In this document: piece by piece, positions 51,794 through 61,604 of the stretch
How the letters are laid out: each line of letters begins with the position of its first letter
How positions within the stretch are numbered: the first letter of the stretch is position 1
Assembly: GCA_023398955.1 (NCBI GenBank)
Contig: JAEWRL010000118.1
Coordinates: 16,252-80,251, forward strand
DNA: 64,000 nt
Direction: 5' to 3'
Source of the DNA: Pseudomonadota bacterium
GTDB taxonomy: Bacteria > Myxococcota_A > Polyangia > Polyangiales > Polyangiaceae
Made by a program: the position numbers and the translations under genes
Notes under the pieces: generated by a model
The model's database searches: none
Seen by the model: only the letters and a program-made list of their open reading frames with translations
Told to the model about the DNA's origin: nothing

Positions 51794-52398
51794 CGGGCAC
51801 CTCCGCTCACGCGCTCCCTCGCAAGGAGGCGGGCGAGCGTTGCATCGAACCGCTCTCTCGCTCGTCTCAGTCGCGACGCCACCGTCCCGCCGGGCAGGCC
51901 GAGCAACGCGGCAATCTCGGCTCCCTTCAGTTCGTCGATCTCGGCCAATACGAAGACCGCTCGTAGATCCATCGGCAATCCGTCAAGCACCAGGTCGAGC
52001 AGCGCCCGAGCCTTTCTCTTGTCAGCAAGCACTTCCGGCCCAGGAGCAGGGTCTACCTGATTCAGAAGCACCTCGTGATCTGCAACCGTCGGTCGCGCAG
52101 CAGCTTGCCGCACCCGGCGAGCGATCCGGTAGGCCGTCGAGAACATGAACGACCGCTCGCGTCCGGCTTCGATGAGCGCAAGCTTGCTCGCGACGACGAT
52201 CATCACGTCCTGGACAGCATCATCCGCATCCGCCGGGCTCAGACCGAGGCGTCGAAGAAAGCACCACACCGCGTGGAAGTGCTGGACGATGGCTGCTCGC
52301 AAACGCTCCCGGTCTGCCGATTCCATGGGCCCACTCAGCGCTCGCTCAGCCACCTCGCCCAATGCGACCTCATGCACGGCCAGCGTCTGGTCTCCCAT
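51790..52398 (-). CDS. ECF-type RNA polymerase sigma factor
   Basis: 202 residues with region 2 (FLRRLGLSPADADDAVQDVMIVV, RSFMFSTAYRIARRVRQAA) and region 4 (LPMDLRAVFVLAEIDELKGAEIAALLGLPGGTVASRLRRARERF). It directs RNA polymerase to a specific promoter set and is presumably held inactive by the overlapping downstream gene product. It sits after an outer-membrane-type protein gene, so envelope stress is a possible signal (inference). Confidence 0.92.
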   Translation of the reverse strand: MGDQTLAVHEVALGEVAERALSGPMESADRERLRAAIVQHFHAVWCFLRRLGLSPADADDAVQDVMIVVASKLALIEAGRERSFMFSTAYRIARRVRQAAARPTVADHEVLLNQVDPAPGPEVLADKRKARALLDLVLDGLPMDLRAVFVLAEIDELKGAEIAALLGLPGGTVASRLRRARERFDATLARLLARERVSGGAR

Positions 52399-52460
52399 TG
52401 TCGATCTCTGGATCCTGCAAGCTTGCGATTTCGATCAGTAAAGATGAAGCCTCTGGCGCC

Positions 52461-53390
52461 TCAAGGAAGGCGAAGACCCAGCCCCACGGTGACGGACCCC
52501 ACGACCCAAGGCACCTGGTGGACCTCGACGGTTGGACGCTCGAACACGAATTCTGGACGCGATCCGGGCAGGCACAGGGCTCCCTCGCTCTGAAGGAACC
52601 AGTCGGCGCCAGCGCGCGCTGTCAGCCGGAGGGCCAGACCACCGGAGAACCATGCGGCCGAGTCGGCCTTCCTCCGTGCCACCTGCCGCCCAGCGCCGCG
52701 GAGCGCGCCGAGTTCCGCGAGGACGCAGGGCTCGGCAGAGAGACCTTCGAACGACGCAACCGGCACGCACGCGGAGCCCCGCACGGCAACCCAGCGGAAC
52801 GTCGCCACGCGATCGTGCCCCCCGAGCGGGCCACTATCGAGCCAAGCAGCCATCAGACCCACAGTGGGCGCGAACCCAGGCGGTTGAGCCATCTTTGTCT
52901 GCGCGGCGATGGTTCCGCCTATCGCAGGATCCGGCGCTAGACCGCCAGACACCATCGCCGAGGCTCCGATGCTCCAAGGACGAGGGCCCGACGATGACGG
53001 CGTTGCGACCGGAGTAGCAGCGTCCTCGCGATCAGCCGCTATGGCGATCATGAGCGTCAGCGCCGATGCCACCTCGGCGCAGCTTGCGCCTCGGACATGA
53101 CGGAGGTCCGTGGTGCCATCGGGATCCGCGACCTCTAGGCTCCCTCGAAATACCACGCCGTCCTGCACGATCGTCGCGGCAAACCTGTGGCGGAATGCCT
53201 GGGGCCCAGTCCAGGGGCGGTTCGTGCGCGCCCGAGTCTCTGCCAGGAACTGAGCCGCGTCCGGGCATCCTGCCCCGGACGGAGCCACGTAGCACACTGA
53301 GCGCGCCCGCGCGGGTGTAGCCGAGACGAGCGACGAGTACAGGGCGATCCAGCACCAAATGAGCGCGAGGAAGCACCATGGACGGGGCAT
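52461..53390 (-). CDS. Secreted/outer-membrane protein of unknown function linked to ECF sigma
   Basis: 309 residues if started at ATG 53390 (signal peptide CFLALIWCWIALYSSLVSATPARA); ATG 53489 is possible. The first domain has CYVAPSGAGCPDAAQFLAETRAR and RHRFAATI, a pattern frequent in myxobacterial proteins encoded with ECF sigma factors. The C-terminal half is rich in beta-strands (WSIGASAMVSGGLAP ... VVGSVTVGLGLRLP) and ends like an outer-membrane barrel. Function unknown; gap to the sigma gene is 62 bases. Confidence 0.75.
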   Translation of the reverse strand: MPRPWCFLALIWCWIALYSSLVSATPARARSVCYVAPSGAGCPDAAQFLAETRARTNRPWTGPQAFRHRFAATIVQDGVVFRGSLEVADPDGTTDLRHVRGASCAEVASALTLMIAIAADREDAATPVATPSSSGPRPWSIGASAMVSGGLAPDPAIGGTIAAQTKMAQPPGFAPTVGLMAAWLDSGPLGGHDRVATFRWVAVRGSACVPVASFEGLSAEPCVLAELGALRGAGRQVARRKADSAAWFSGGLALRLTARAGADWFLQSEGALCLPGSRPEFVFERPTVEVHQVPWVVGSVTVGLGLRLP

Positions 53391-53739
53391 CCTGATCGTG
53401 CGCTGCTGCCCGGCAATCCAGCGACGCAGAGTGGCAGCGAATCGAACGACGAGCGTGGCGGAGGCGAGTGGCATACGTCGGTCCTTCACTGCGGGGCGAG
53501 GCCCTTCACCGACAAATGGCTAAGCCGTTTGTCCTCGCGAGACAAGCAGCTCGTGCATCGCCGGAGTCGAAACCATCATCCACAAAGGACCGGTCGTGCC
53601 GATTTTCGGATCAATCCGCTGCCATCGCTGGATACAGCATCATGTGTCGTACGAAGGGCGCTGCCGACGGTGCTGGCGGCAGGTTTGGCAGGTGCTGCGG
53701 CAAAAGGCCCAGCGCGCAGCATCACGGGAGTGAAGAGCG
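53391..53739. other. Divergent intergenic region
   Basis: 349 bases between the ECF-linked protein (minus) and the lipoprotein at 53740 (plus). If the longer start of the minus gene (53489) is used, it shrinks to 250 bases. No clear ECF-type promoter (AAC ... CGTC pair) or hairpin was identified. Confidence 0.4.
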
Positions 53740-54972
53740 ATGAAAGGTCAGCTCATCTGCGGAACCGTCTGCTTTGCCGCGCTTGCGGCGTGCAATCCCG
53801 AACTCGTCATCGGTGACGGAGACGTCGGTTCGAGGAACATCGATTCGAGGGACACACGAACCGGCTCCAGCGCCGCGGGCGCGGGTGCTATCGCGGGAAA
53901 CGGTCCTATAGCTGCCGCGGGTACGGCCGGTGCCGCTGGCTCGGACTCCGACCCGCCAGGAGTCGAGTTCCATCTCGTGGAAGGAATCGAGCCAAACCAC
54001 GACCTGACCTATCTCGACTTCGACCCAGATGCGGTCTCACTCGTCGACGCGCCAATCATCGCCGACGCCGACATCGTAGCCTACGACGTGAGCCGCCACG
54101 CGTTCACGCTGGATTACCCATTCGCCGAGGTCGAAGCAAAGCTCGAGACGGTTCCCGTAACAGGGGTGCCCTTCGTACTACAAGTGGACGGTGTTGCCGT
54201 TCTCGGTGGCTGGTTCTGGACCCCGTTGTCATCCATCGCGTGCAGCTCCTGCGTCATCATCGAAACCGGCATTCGTCCGGAGGGGCTCAGCGAGTACGAG
54301 TTTCGGCTCGACTACGGCAACCCGAGCGCCTCAGACGATCTGCGGGAGGATTCGCGGCTCTTGGCGCGTCTGAAGGCCGACGACAAACTCGTCGAGTCGG
54401 CCCACCCGGAGCGCATCGATGTCACCGAGGCTACCGCGCTCGTCACCGAATGGGCGCGCACCGACTCACCGGATTTGGGCTCCGACGTGGAGTTCGACGT
54501 CGCCGAGCTGGAAGTAGCCGCTCTCTGGGAAGAGCTGCATGCCCAGCTCTTCTTCGCCGGCTTCGTCAGCTCCGACGGGCGACGCTTCAGGGAACAGGCC
54601 TTCGTCTACTTCGATGGCGCGCTATTCCCCTTTGCCGAGACGTTCGGCGGCTTCGGCCTCATGTCTGGCACAGTCGAGGGTGGAGCGCTCTACTACAGCT
54701 ACTCATTCGGATCAGGCGTTCACCGTTCGGTGCTTGGTAGACTCACGATTCAAGAAGGAAGGCCACACTTCTCGGAGACAGGAGGCTTCAGCGACCTCGA
54801 TCTCTTCCTCGAATCGGAGGGCGAAGGGGTGCAGATAGAAGCCGGGCAACTCGTGGGCTTCAACGATTGGTCCGATGGAGCTCCTTGGGGCACGCTCGTC
54901 GTCCGCGACGGAGCCCTAACGGTCCTCGACTCGTCGGGCAATGAGATCACGCCCGACATCGGTGGCTCGTGA
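53740..54972 (+). CDS. Lipoprotein of unknown function
   Basis: 410 residues with lipobox LAACN at about residue 18 and an Ala/Gly/Ser segment to about residue 65. The body is acidic (many Asp/Glu), predicted alpha/beta, with one CSSC pair. No catalytic motif recognised. It converges with the clan GH-A glycosidase gene; the 64-base gap between them shows only a weak hairpin. Confidence 0.68.
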   Translation: MKGQLICGTVCFAALAACNPELVIGDGDVGSRNIDSRDTRTGSSAAGAGAIAGNGPIAAAGTAGAAGSDSDPPGVEFHLVEGIEPNHDLTYLDFDPDAVSLVDAPIIADADIVAYDVSRHAFTLDYPFAEVEAKLETVPVTGVPFVLQVDGVAVLGGWFWTPLSSIACSSCVIIETGIRPEGLSEYEFRLDYGNPSASDDLREDSRLLARLKADDKLVESAHPERIDVTEATALVTEWARTDSPDLGSDVEFDVAELEVAALWEELHAQLFFAGFVSSDGRRFREQAFVYFDGALFPFAETFGGFGLMSGTVEGGALYYSYSFGSGVHRSVLGRLTIQEGRPHFSETGGFSDLDLFLESEGEGVQIEAGQLVGFNDWSDGAPWGTLVVRDGALTVLDSSGNEITPDIGGS

Positions 54973-55036
54973 CGGCCGTGAAGGGTAGGGCCGCTAATTG
55001 GTGAACCCAATGGTTCGTGGGAGCGGGCCGCCGTTC

Positions 55037-56527
55037 TCAGTTCGTGTAGAGGCTCTGTAGCTCGTAGTAAGCGGGGCGCGCATTCCGATCAATGTCGACA
55101 AGGCCCCACCATTCCTCGTTGAACGTGTTGTCCGGATGGGGCCCCCCCTCCACCCCAATGCCGCCGTTGTCGTGCGCACTCGGGTCGCCCTCAGCTTTCC
55201 ACCATTCATCGGCCCACTCGAAGACGGTGCCGCCACTGCACGAACCCTCCGCGAGGGCTGCGGAGTTGGCGAGTATCTCCTGCGTGAGAGCACGGGTTGC
55301 CTCGGCTTGCGCTTCAACGTCGGGACTTCCAGTGATGGAGTTGAAAGCGTCTGCTCCATACTCAGCCAGGAACATCGGCTTCGGGGACGTGCTCGTCAGT
55401 GTTTCCCACGTCGCGAACAGCTCACCGAAGCTGATCCCGCGGTACGCGTTGATGCCCCACACGTCGACATCGGGCAGGGCGTTCATCGCGACCTCGATGC
55501 CGGCGAGCTCCCCGTAGACACTGGCGATGGGGTGCGACGCATCTGCGGCCTTGATGAGCGCGGACGCCTCAGCGAGGAGCGAGATGGACTGTTCAAAGGA
55601 ACCTTGGGGGCTCGTATATAGTCCGTTGTAGTTCCACTCATTGCCGATCACCCACATCAAGATCGCTGGGTGGTCCTTCACCTGGTTCACGCGATCGGTG
55701 ACTACGCTGGGCGCTGCGCCTCCGTAGGGATACACCGTGTTCAGCACGAAGATGCCAGCCTCCTCGAATTGGTCGAGGACGGCTCGATCGAGCAGAGGCT
55801 CGTAGGTCCGGACCGCATTCAACCCCGCGGACTGCATCAACGGGATGTCCGTGGCCGCAAACCCAGCGAAATCCAGGTCCTCGGGGTGACGCCCCCCTCG
55901 GGGCACGGGGTTCCAGTTGACGCCACGAATGTGGAAGGGCTCTCCCCCCACGAGAATGCGCTTCCCGTCCACAACCACTGCACGACCCAACACGCCCGCA
56001 GTGCCGCCCCCACCGCTACTTCCGGCACCGCTCCCCCCCGAGCCACTGGTGCTGGATCCTCCGCCAGCGCTACCGCCGATCGTCGTGCTCGTGGACCCGG
56101 CCGCATCGGAGCCACCAGCCTCAACGGTGGGCGTCCCGCCGCTGCTCATGCCTCCTAGTCCTTCGCCTCCGACTCCGTCGCCATTGGCGACTCCCCCCAT
56201 CGCGAGCCCTCCGGTTCCAGCCACGTCATCGCTTCCAGCGTCCACTCCGCCGAAGGACATCCCGCCGATTGCAGGACCTGTCCCGGCGGCTCCCGCTGAA
56301 ACCGAAGGAGTGCCTCCGGTCCCGCCGACGCTCGCGGTCGTTCTGCCTGCCGCGCCGCCGCTCCGCGATGGAACAGCACCGCTGCCGCCTGCCCTCTCCC
56401 CACCCATGCTCTCGCTTCCACCACCGATCCCGCTATCTCCGGAACTCCCCGATTCTGAACCACAATGGGCAAGAGTCAGACATAGGACGAGGAGGCTGAA
56501 GCGGGTTGCGCCACGGCACTGCATCAT
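55037..56527 (-). CDS. Clan GH-A glycoside hydrolase lipoprotein (GH2/GH5-like barrel)
   Basis: 496 residues. Lipobox LAHCGS (about residue 22), Gly/Ser linker to about residue 185, then a compact TIM barrel: LVGGEPFHIRGVNWNPVPRG, AGLNAVRTYEP, the acid/base site MWVIGNEWNYNG (Asn-Glu), DVWGINAYRG and the nucleophile site MFLAEYGADAFN. The two Glu after strands 4 and 7 define clan GH-A. The pattern resembles the GH2 TIM domain and fungal-type beta-1,3-glucanosyltransferase barrels; exact family and substrate are uncertain. Secreted with the other polysaccharide enzymes. Confidence 0.82.
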   Translation of the reverse strand: MMQCRGATRFSLLVLCLTLAHCGSESGSSGDSGIGGGSESMGGERAGGSGAVPSRSGGAAGRTTASVGGTGGTPSVSAGAAGTGPAIGGMSFGGVDAGSDDVAGTGGLAMGGVANGDGVGGEGLGGMSSGGTPTVEAGGSDAAGSTSTTIGGSAGGGSSTSGSGGSGAGSSGGGGTAGVLGRAVVVDGKRILVGGEPFHIRGVNWNPVPRGGRHPEDLDFAGFAATDIPLMQSAGLNAVRTYEPLLDRAVLDQFEEAGIFVLNTVYPYGGAAPSVVTDRVNQVKDHPAILMWVIGNEWNYNGLYTSPQGSFEQSISLLAEASALIKAADASHPIASVYGELAGIEVAMNALPDVDVWGINAYRGISFGELFATWETLTSTSPKPMFLAEYGADAFNSITGSPDVEAQAEATRALTQEILANSAALAEGSCSGGTVFEWADEWWKAEGDPSAHDNGGIGVEGGPHPDNTFNEEWWGLVDIDRNARPAYYELQSLYTN

Positions 56528-56800
56528 GGAGTCCTATCAAGAGAAGTGGATGCGGGCGAGGTGGCCCTGATAACTGCGCGAGAGCAGCGTAGGGGCCTCC
56601 CATAACGCACGGCATCGGCAGGCCCACGGCCCCGCAACACTTGGCCGGCCGGAACTCCCAGCGCGCCCTGCATTTTGGTGACCCATCCCCGCAAATTGCT
56701 GTCACCTTACCGAAATCATCCAGGTTCTTTGTAACGAATCAGAGCCGGAAGAGCCTTCATCGAGTCCCACCCATCCCCTCGAACAGTACCAGGAGAATTC

Positions 56801-57439
56801 ATGCTTCCATCTCGATACGCGCAGGGTGTGCTCCGACGCTCGCTGCTCGCCTCAGCGGCCTTCGCCTTGGCGATGACGGGAGTGTCCGCGGCGCAGGCTC
56901 GCAGCGTCATCAAGCAGCCGGGCGCTCACCCGCGGTACGAGTTGGAGCTGGAGCCGCATCTGCTCATCGCGTGGGACCAGCCTGGTTGGCGCAACGATGA
57001 GGGATTTGGCCCCGGAGTCCGTCTCACCATTCCCATCGTCGAACAGGGGCCGATCAAGAAGATCAACAACAGCATGGCGATCGGGTTCGGCGCCGATTGG
57101 GCCCTCTACGATGATGAGTGCGGGGCGGGTGACTGTAGCGCCAGCACCTTCTACTTTCCCGCGGTACTGCAGTGGAACTTCTGGCTCACGGACGTCGTCA
57201 GCGTATTCGGGGAACCCGGGTTCGGCATCCGTTACACGACTTGGGACAACGACGGCTGGGACGACTGTCCCTACAACCGTAACGACTGGCGCTGTCAGTA
57301 CTATGACGGAGACAACAACGACCTGGACTTCGTATTCATCTTCCAGGCAGGCGGACGGTTCATGTTCTCCGACACGATCGGCGCCGTCGCACGGATTGGG
57401 TATCCCTACGTTTCAGGAGGCGTGACTTTCCTTTTCTGA
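56801..57439 (+). CDS. Outer-membrane beta-barrel protein
   Basis: 212 residues with a classical signal peptide (SLLASAAFALAMTGVSAAQA) and amphipathic beta-strands ending GYPYVSGGVTFLF, an aromatic C-terminal residue expected for insertion by the BAM machinery. Contains an Asp/Asn/Trp-rich loop (TTWDNDGWDDCPYNRNDW) with Cys pairs. Probable small eight-strand barrel. Function unknown. The 273-base upstream region (56528-56800) shows no gene. Confidence 0.75.
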   Translation: MLPSRYAQGVLRRSLLASAAFALAMTGVSAAQARSVIKQPGAHPRYELELEPHLLIAWDQPGWRNDEGFGPGVRLTIPIVEQGPIKKINNSMAIGFGADWALYDDECGAGDCSASTFYFPAVLQWNFWLTDVVSVFGEPGFGIRYTTWDNDGWDDCPYNRNDWRCQYYDGDNNDLDFVFIFQAGGRFMFSDTIGAVARIGYPYVSGGVTFLF

Positions 57440-57614
57440 GCGAATGCGAACCGTACACGAAGGAATTCCAGTCTGCAACGGCAGCTGCCCGCCATGACCA
57501 GGTCCTTCCCGCCGCGACGGTCGCCGCGTGCAGGACTCTCGGCGGCCGAGTTCGGCTTCCTCGAGTCCTCGCCCAATCAACGCTGCGGGCCGCGTGTGCC
57601 GCGGCTGCTCGATC

Positions 57615-58967
57615 CTACAGCGCGTCCGGGAGCATTCCGCTGATCACGTTGTAGAAGGATTCCCCAAGCACCTCATAACCGGCGGTGTTGGGGTGGAGGC
57701 CATCGGCCATCAGCGCGGTCTTGTAGTTCGCGTTGTCCGTGAAGGCCGCGTAATTGTCCACGAAGACCACGTGCTTGCCGGCGGCTGCGGCCGCTTCGGC
57801 CTTCGCGCGGATGGCGGTGTTGTAGGCCTGCACCCGCTGGTTGGTGCCGTCGTTTGTCGTGGGAATGATCGCCGACACGACCAACAGCGCATTCGGAGCG
57901 TCGTTGGTGATCTTGTCGATCAGACTCGCCAGACGATTGGGAGCGTTGTTGATGTCGTCGTTGCCGTTGATGTCGTTGGTGCCGATCTTGAGGAGCACGA
58001 TGTGCGGGTTGGAGCTGCTGATCGCGTTATCGATGACCCCGGCGATCTGCGCGATCTTCCAGCCTCCGTGTCCTTCGTGGCGCTTGGGGAACGGTTGGCC
58101 GTCGACGGTGTCCGGTCCATTGGTCAGGGTCCCGACGAACGTGATGTTCTTGTCGTTCGCAAGCGCCTGGCGATATAGCTCCATGCGATACCCGCCCATG
58201 GGCGCGGTGCAGCACCCCTCGGTGATCGAGTCACCCACCGGCATGACGTTGCAGGCTGTCCCCGCTGTCGTCGGGCAGGGTGAGAAGCCTGCGGAGCCGC
58301 CCGTGCCGCCGGAACCGCCCGAGTCGCTGCCCGCCGCGCCGCCCTCGTTGCCCGCCGCGCCGCCCTCGCTGCCCGCCGCGCCGCCCTCGCTGCCTGCCGC
58401 GCCGCCCTCGCTGCCGCCGGATCCGCCCGTGGCTGTCCCCCCGATGCCGCCGCTGGCCGTGCCGCCCGTCACGAATCCGCCCCCAGTGCCCGAGGTCGTC
58501 CCGCCCGTCTGAGCGACTCCACCCGTGGCGGGCACGCCACCGGTGTCGCTCCATCCGCCCGTGTTTGGCGAGCCGCCCGTGACGGAGGCGCCGCCCGCGT
58601 TTGTCATGCCGCCGGTGGCCGCACCGCCGGTGCCGGTAACGCCTCCGGTCGGAACTCCGCCGCCCGTGCCCACACCACCGGTTTCGCCACCCGTGACGGC
58701 TCCCCCGCTGGCGGAGGAGGCACCGCCACCAATCGGCCCGACACCCCCGGTTCCTTGAGCAGAGGTCCCACCGCTCGCTCCCTGGCAGAGGCAGTCGCCC
58801 CATTCCTTCGCGTCCGAACACACCTGCTCGCCAACGCAGTCGTTCGTGCCGATGCAGCTTTGCCGCGAGCTCGGCTCACAGCCGCCGTCGCCTGTCGATG
58901 TCGTGCTCGAGCAGTTCGCCATCGCCAAGAGTGTCATGAACCCGAACGCCAATTGGAGAAACCGCAT
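57615..58967 (-). CDS. SGNH/GDSL esterase lipoprotein (CE3-like acetylxylan esterase)
   Basis: 450 residues. Lipobox LAMANCSS (about residue 19), a short Cys module (CIGTNDCVGEQVCSDAKEWGDC), then a long Gly/Thr linker that includes four to five 7-residue EGGAAGS repeats encoded by a 21-bp unit (about 58326-58412). The SGNH domain covers about residues 235-450: MPVGDSITEG (nucleophile Ser), GYRMELYRQAL, IGTNDING (Asn) and ADGLHPNTAGY (Asp-His). CE3 enzymes remove acetyl groups from xylan, which fits the GH10/GH62 set at the left of the window. Confidence 0.87.
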   Translation of the reverse strand: MRFLQLAFGFMTLLAMANCSSTTSTGDGGCEPSSRQSCIGTNDCVGEQVCSDAKEWGDCLCQGASGGTSAQGTGGVGPIGGGASSASGGAVTGGETGGVGTGGGVPTGGVTGTGGAATGGMTNAGGASVTGGSPNTGGWSDTGGVPATGGVAQTGGTTSGTGGGFVTGGTASGGIGGTATGGSGGSEGGAAGSEGGAAGSEGGAAGNEGGAAGSDSGGSGGTGGSAGFSPCPTTAGTACNVMPVGDSITEGCCTAPMGGYRMELYRQALANDKNITFVGTLTNGPDTVDGQPFPKRHEGHGGWKIAQIAGVIDNAISSSNPHIVLLKIGTNDINGNDDINNAPNRLASLIDKITNDAPNALLVVSAIIPTTNDGTNQRVQAYNTAIRAKAEAAAAAGKHVVFVDNYAAFTDNANYKTALMADGLHPNTAGYEVLGESFYNVISGMLPDAL

Positions 58968-59820
58968 CTTTGGTCGCCTTCCCGGGCGGAGCCGGTGATT
59001 CCATGGCGGCCAAGGCCATGTGGTGCTGGCCGCGCGTCAACTCGGACCGTTTGGTCTGACGCGATGAGGCGCCGCCCGAAAAGGGGAGGATTCCCTCCCC
59101 CAGACAGTGGAGAATTTCGGTCCCAGAGGAGTTGGGCCCCAGCTGGCCTCGCGCAGCCCATCGCGAAGCGCACAGCCGAAGACGCTCCCCCGGTCCACCC
59201 GGGCCGGAAACGGCGTCAGCTTCGTGGCCGCGTCAAGAACCGATCAGATTGCCAGCGCCTCGAGCTGCTGCCAGGTGGCAGGCGCTCGCTGCGGATTAGC
59301 CGAAACCGCAACCCGAGGCGTGCTCCCTCGGCCGGCGCTAAACCTCTCCCCATACTTCACATGTGATATCTATATGTGCTATTCATATATGCTACCACCC
59401 ATCGCCCGCACTACCGGAACCACCTGAGGCGCAGAGGCAGCAACGCCTGGCCAGCTCCACATGGGCCGCCGCGCCACATGACCAGGATTCTCGGTAGCGG
59501 GACCGATGGCAACAATCTCTTCTCGTCGAGTGCATCTCGGCCGAAGCCGCACGGTGCTGCCTGGAGCCCGTGCGCCGCAACCCGAGAGTGGCCGTCGTTC
59601 GCCGGTGCAACGAACGACACTACCATGCAAAACGTTTCCAGTGACGATTCAGTGGGCTCGGAACGCGCCCTTTCCACGGGTTTGTGCCATCGGATCCCGT
59701 TGCCAGCGTAGTCAGGGAAGACTATCACAGTCCGACCCGACGAAGGGTGATGTCGCCCATCGCCCATCGCCCATTGCTCGCTCCCTTGTCGCATGGACTG
59801 AACCGATTGAAGGCCTCGAT
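58968..59820. other. 853-base region between esterase and GH105-like genes
   Basis: Divergent region with no gene that I can support. It contains an AT-rich patch at 59358-59395, unusual for this GC-rich window, with CACAT...ATGTG arms (59358-59378) around GATATC, and a CGCCCAT heptamer repeated three times at 59754-59774, just before the GH105-like start at 59821. Both may be regulatory. Confidence 0.5.
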
Positions 59821-61506
59821 ATGACTGACTCCACCGCTTGGAAGCTCAAAGCACTCACCCTGGCCTTGCCATTCGCACTCTTCGCGTGCGGCGCAGACGA
59901 GTCCCGGGGCTCGGCGGATGGGACTGGCGGAGGAGCGGCCGCCACCACGGGAGGGACGTCCACGGGCGGACCCTCGACCGGCGGCTCGGCGACAGGAGGA
60001 GGCACTGCATCTGGGGGAACCGTGGCCGGCGCCGGAGGGATGGCCAGCGGCGGCGCTGGCATTGGTGGAGCCAGCACCGGCGGCACGAGCACGGGTGGCA
60101 CAGCTCCCGCGACGGGCGGCTCGAACACTGGCGGTGCACCGCCAGCCACTGGGGGCGCTCCTCCCGGGACTGGAGGCGCGGGGGAAACCGGGGGCGCGGC
60201 TCCTGGCACCGGCGGCACGGCGGCGAACACCGGCGGCACGACGGCGAACACCGGAGGCACGGCGGCGAACACTGGCGGCACGGCGGCAAGCACCGGCGGC
60301 ACGACGGCGAACACCGGAGGCACGACTGACACCGGAGGCACCGATGGTATTGGTGGAACAGTGCAGGGGCCCGACGTCGACGCTTACTTCCGGGATTGGC
60401 CTGCCGGCGCGGACCCGCTGGAAGTGGGGAGAAGTGCCGCAGACGTGTTCTTGGCGCAGAACCTTCCACAGGGATCCGGTGACGACCCCAACGACGACTA
60501 CAAGCACTACAAGGATGCTTGTGCTTGGTACGGCTCGTTGTCCATCGCGACCCTGTTGAGCGACCAGAACCTGACTGGTGGCCTGGTCGCCAAGTACGAG
60601 CCTTATAAGAACACCTGGTCTGGATTTGACCCGCCCACACGGCAGAACTCGTACACGGGGCACGTCGACAACAACGTGTTCGGCATCGTGCCGCTCGAGA
60701 TTGCCAAGATCGATTCGGACCCCATCTACCTGGAGGAAGGGGACCTCGCGGCGGACCACCAGGTGGAGTTCATCCAGGAACAAATCCGTTTCGCGATCGA
60801 CGATATGTTCATGATTACCTCTCTTCAGGTGCAGGCATACAGAGTCATCGAGGACGAGGCCCACCGGAACAGGCACTTGAACATTGCCGCCGAAACGATG
60901 GTGACCTATCTCGATACGATGCAGCGGAAGGACACTCAGGAAGGCGCGATAGGCTTGTTCCCCCACCATCGCGACAATGCCTCATTCCGAATCGCTTGGG
61001 GGCGTGGCAATGGCTGGTACGCGGCTGGGATGGCGGAGATGATTCGCGAGCTCCCCGAGAGCCACCCCCTCTACCAATCCATCTTTGATGGCTACAAGCT
61101 GATGATGGACGCCCTCCTGGAGCACCAGGTTCCCCAGGGCCAGCCCGGGGCTGGGCTGTGGAGACAGGTCGTGGACTCCACGGATAGCCGCAACTGGGCG
61201 GAGACTTCGGGAAGCGCAATGTTTACCTATGCACTCGTGAGTGGAGTGCGACGCGGTTGGTTGGACGTCGACACGTATGGACCGGCTGCGCGCGCTGCGT
61301 GGTTGGGCTTGGTGGCGCAGGTCAGCGGTGGGCGGATCCAGAACGTCAGCAATTGGGCTTACCTGCCGTCCTCGCACGAGGGCGGCCCCAGTTATGCCGG
61401 GGACGAAGAGAACTACTACTTCGAGCGGGACCGACTCACCGGCGACAACCATGGGCAAGCACCGCTCATGTGGGCCGCGGCTGCATTGGCACGTCCCCTC
61501 AACTGA
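59821..61506 (+). CDS. GH105/GH88-like unsaturated glucuronyl/rhamnogalacturonyl hydrolase lipoprotein
   Basis: 561 residues from ATG 59821 (open frame continues upstream, but the signal peptide fixes the start); lipobox LFACG. A long Gly/Thr/Ala linker (about 30-180) contains repeated TANTGGT-type units encoded by a 21-bp repeat. The (alpha/alpha)6-barrel follows: DNNVFGIVPLEIAK, the IDDMFMITSLQVQAYR motif with the Asp expected to hydrate the unsaturated uronic acid, IAWGRGNGWYAAGMAEMI and NWAETSGSAMFTYAL. These enzymes finish breakdown of pectic or glucuronic oligosaccharides made by lyases. Confidence 0.88.
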   Translation: MTDSTAWKLKALTLALPFALFACGADESRGSADGTGGGAAATTGGTSTGGPSTGGSATGGGTASGGTVAGAGGMASGGAGIGGASTGGTSTGGTAPATGGSNTGGAPPATGGAPPGTGGAGETGGAAPGTGGTAANTGGTTANTGGTAANTGGTAASTGGTTANTGGTTDTGGTDGIGGTVQGPDVDAYFRDWPAGADPLEVGRSAADVFLAQNLPQGSGDDPNDDYKHYKDACAWYGSLSIATLLSDQNLTGGLVAKYEPYKNTWSGFDPPTRQNSYTGHVDNNVFGIVPLEIAKIDSDPIYLEEGDLAADHQVEFIQEQIRFAIDDMFMITSLQVQAYRVIEDEAHRNRHLNIAAETMVTYLDTMQRKDTQEGAIGLFPHHRDNASFRIAWGRGNGWYAAGMAEMIRELPESHPLYQSIFDGYKLMMDALLEHQVPQGQPGAGLWRQVVDSTDSRNWAETSGSAMFTYALVSGVRRGWLDVDTYGPAARAAWLGLVAQVSGGRIQNVSNWAYLPSSHEGGPSYAGDEENYYFERDRLTGDNHGQAPLMWAAAALARPLN

Positions 61507-61523
61507 GCCCGGAATGTCGCCGT

Positions 61524-61557
61524 CCCCGGGAGAACGCCTCATGACGGTCTCCCGGGG
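61524..61557. terminator. Strong hairpin terminator between convergent genes
   Basis: Perfect 10-bp stem CCCCGGGAGA / TCTCCCGGGG with a 14-base loop, 17 bases after the GH105-like stop and upstream of the protease end. Likely serves both convergent genes. Confidence 0.75.
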
Positions 61558-61604
61558 CCCGGATACCAGGACCAAGCCCGGTTCTGAGAGCGCTGCGCGC
61601 TCGT

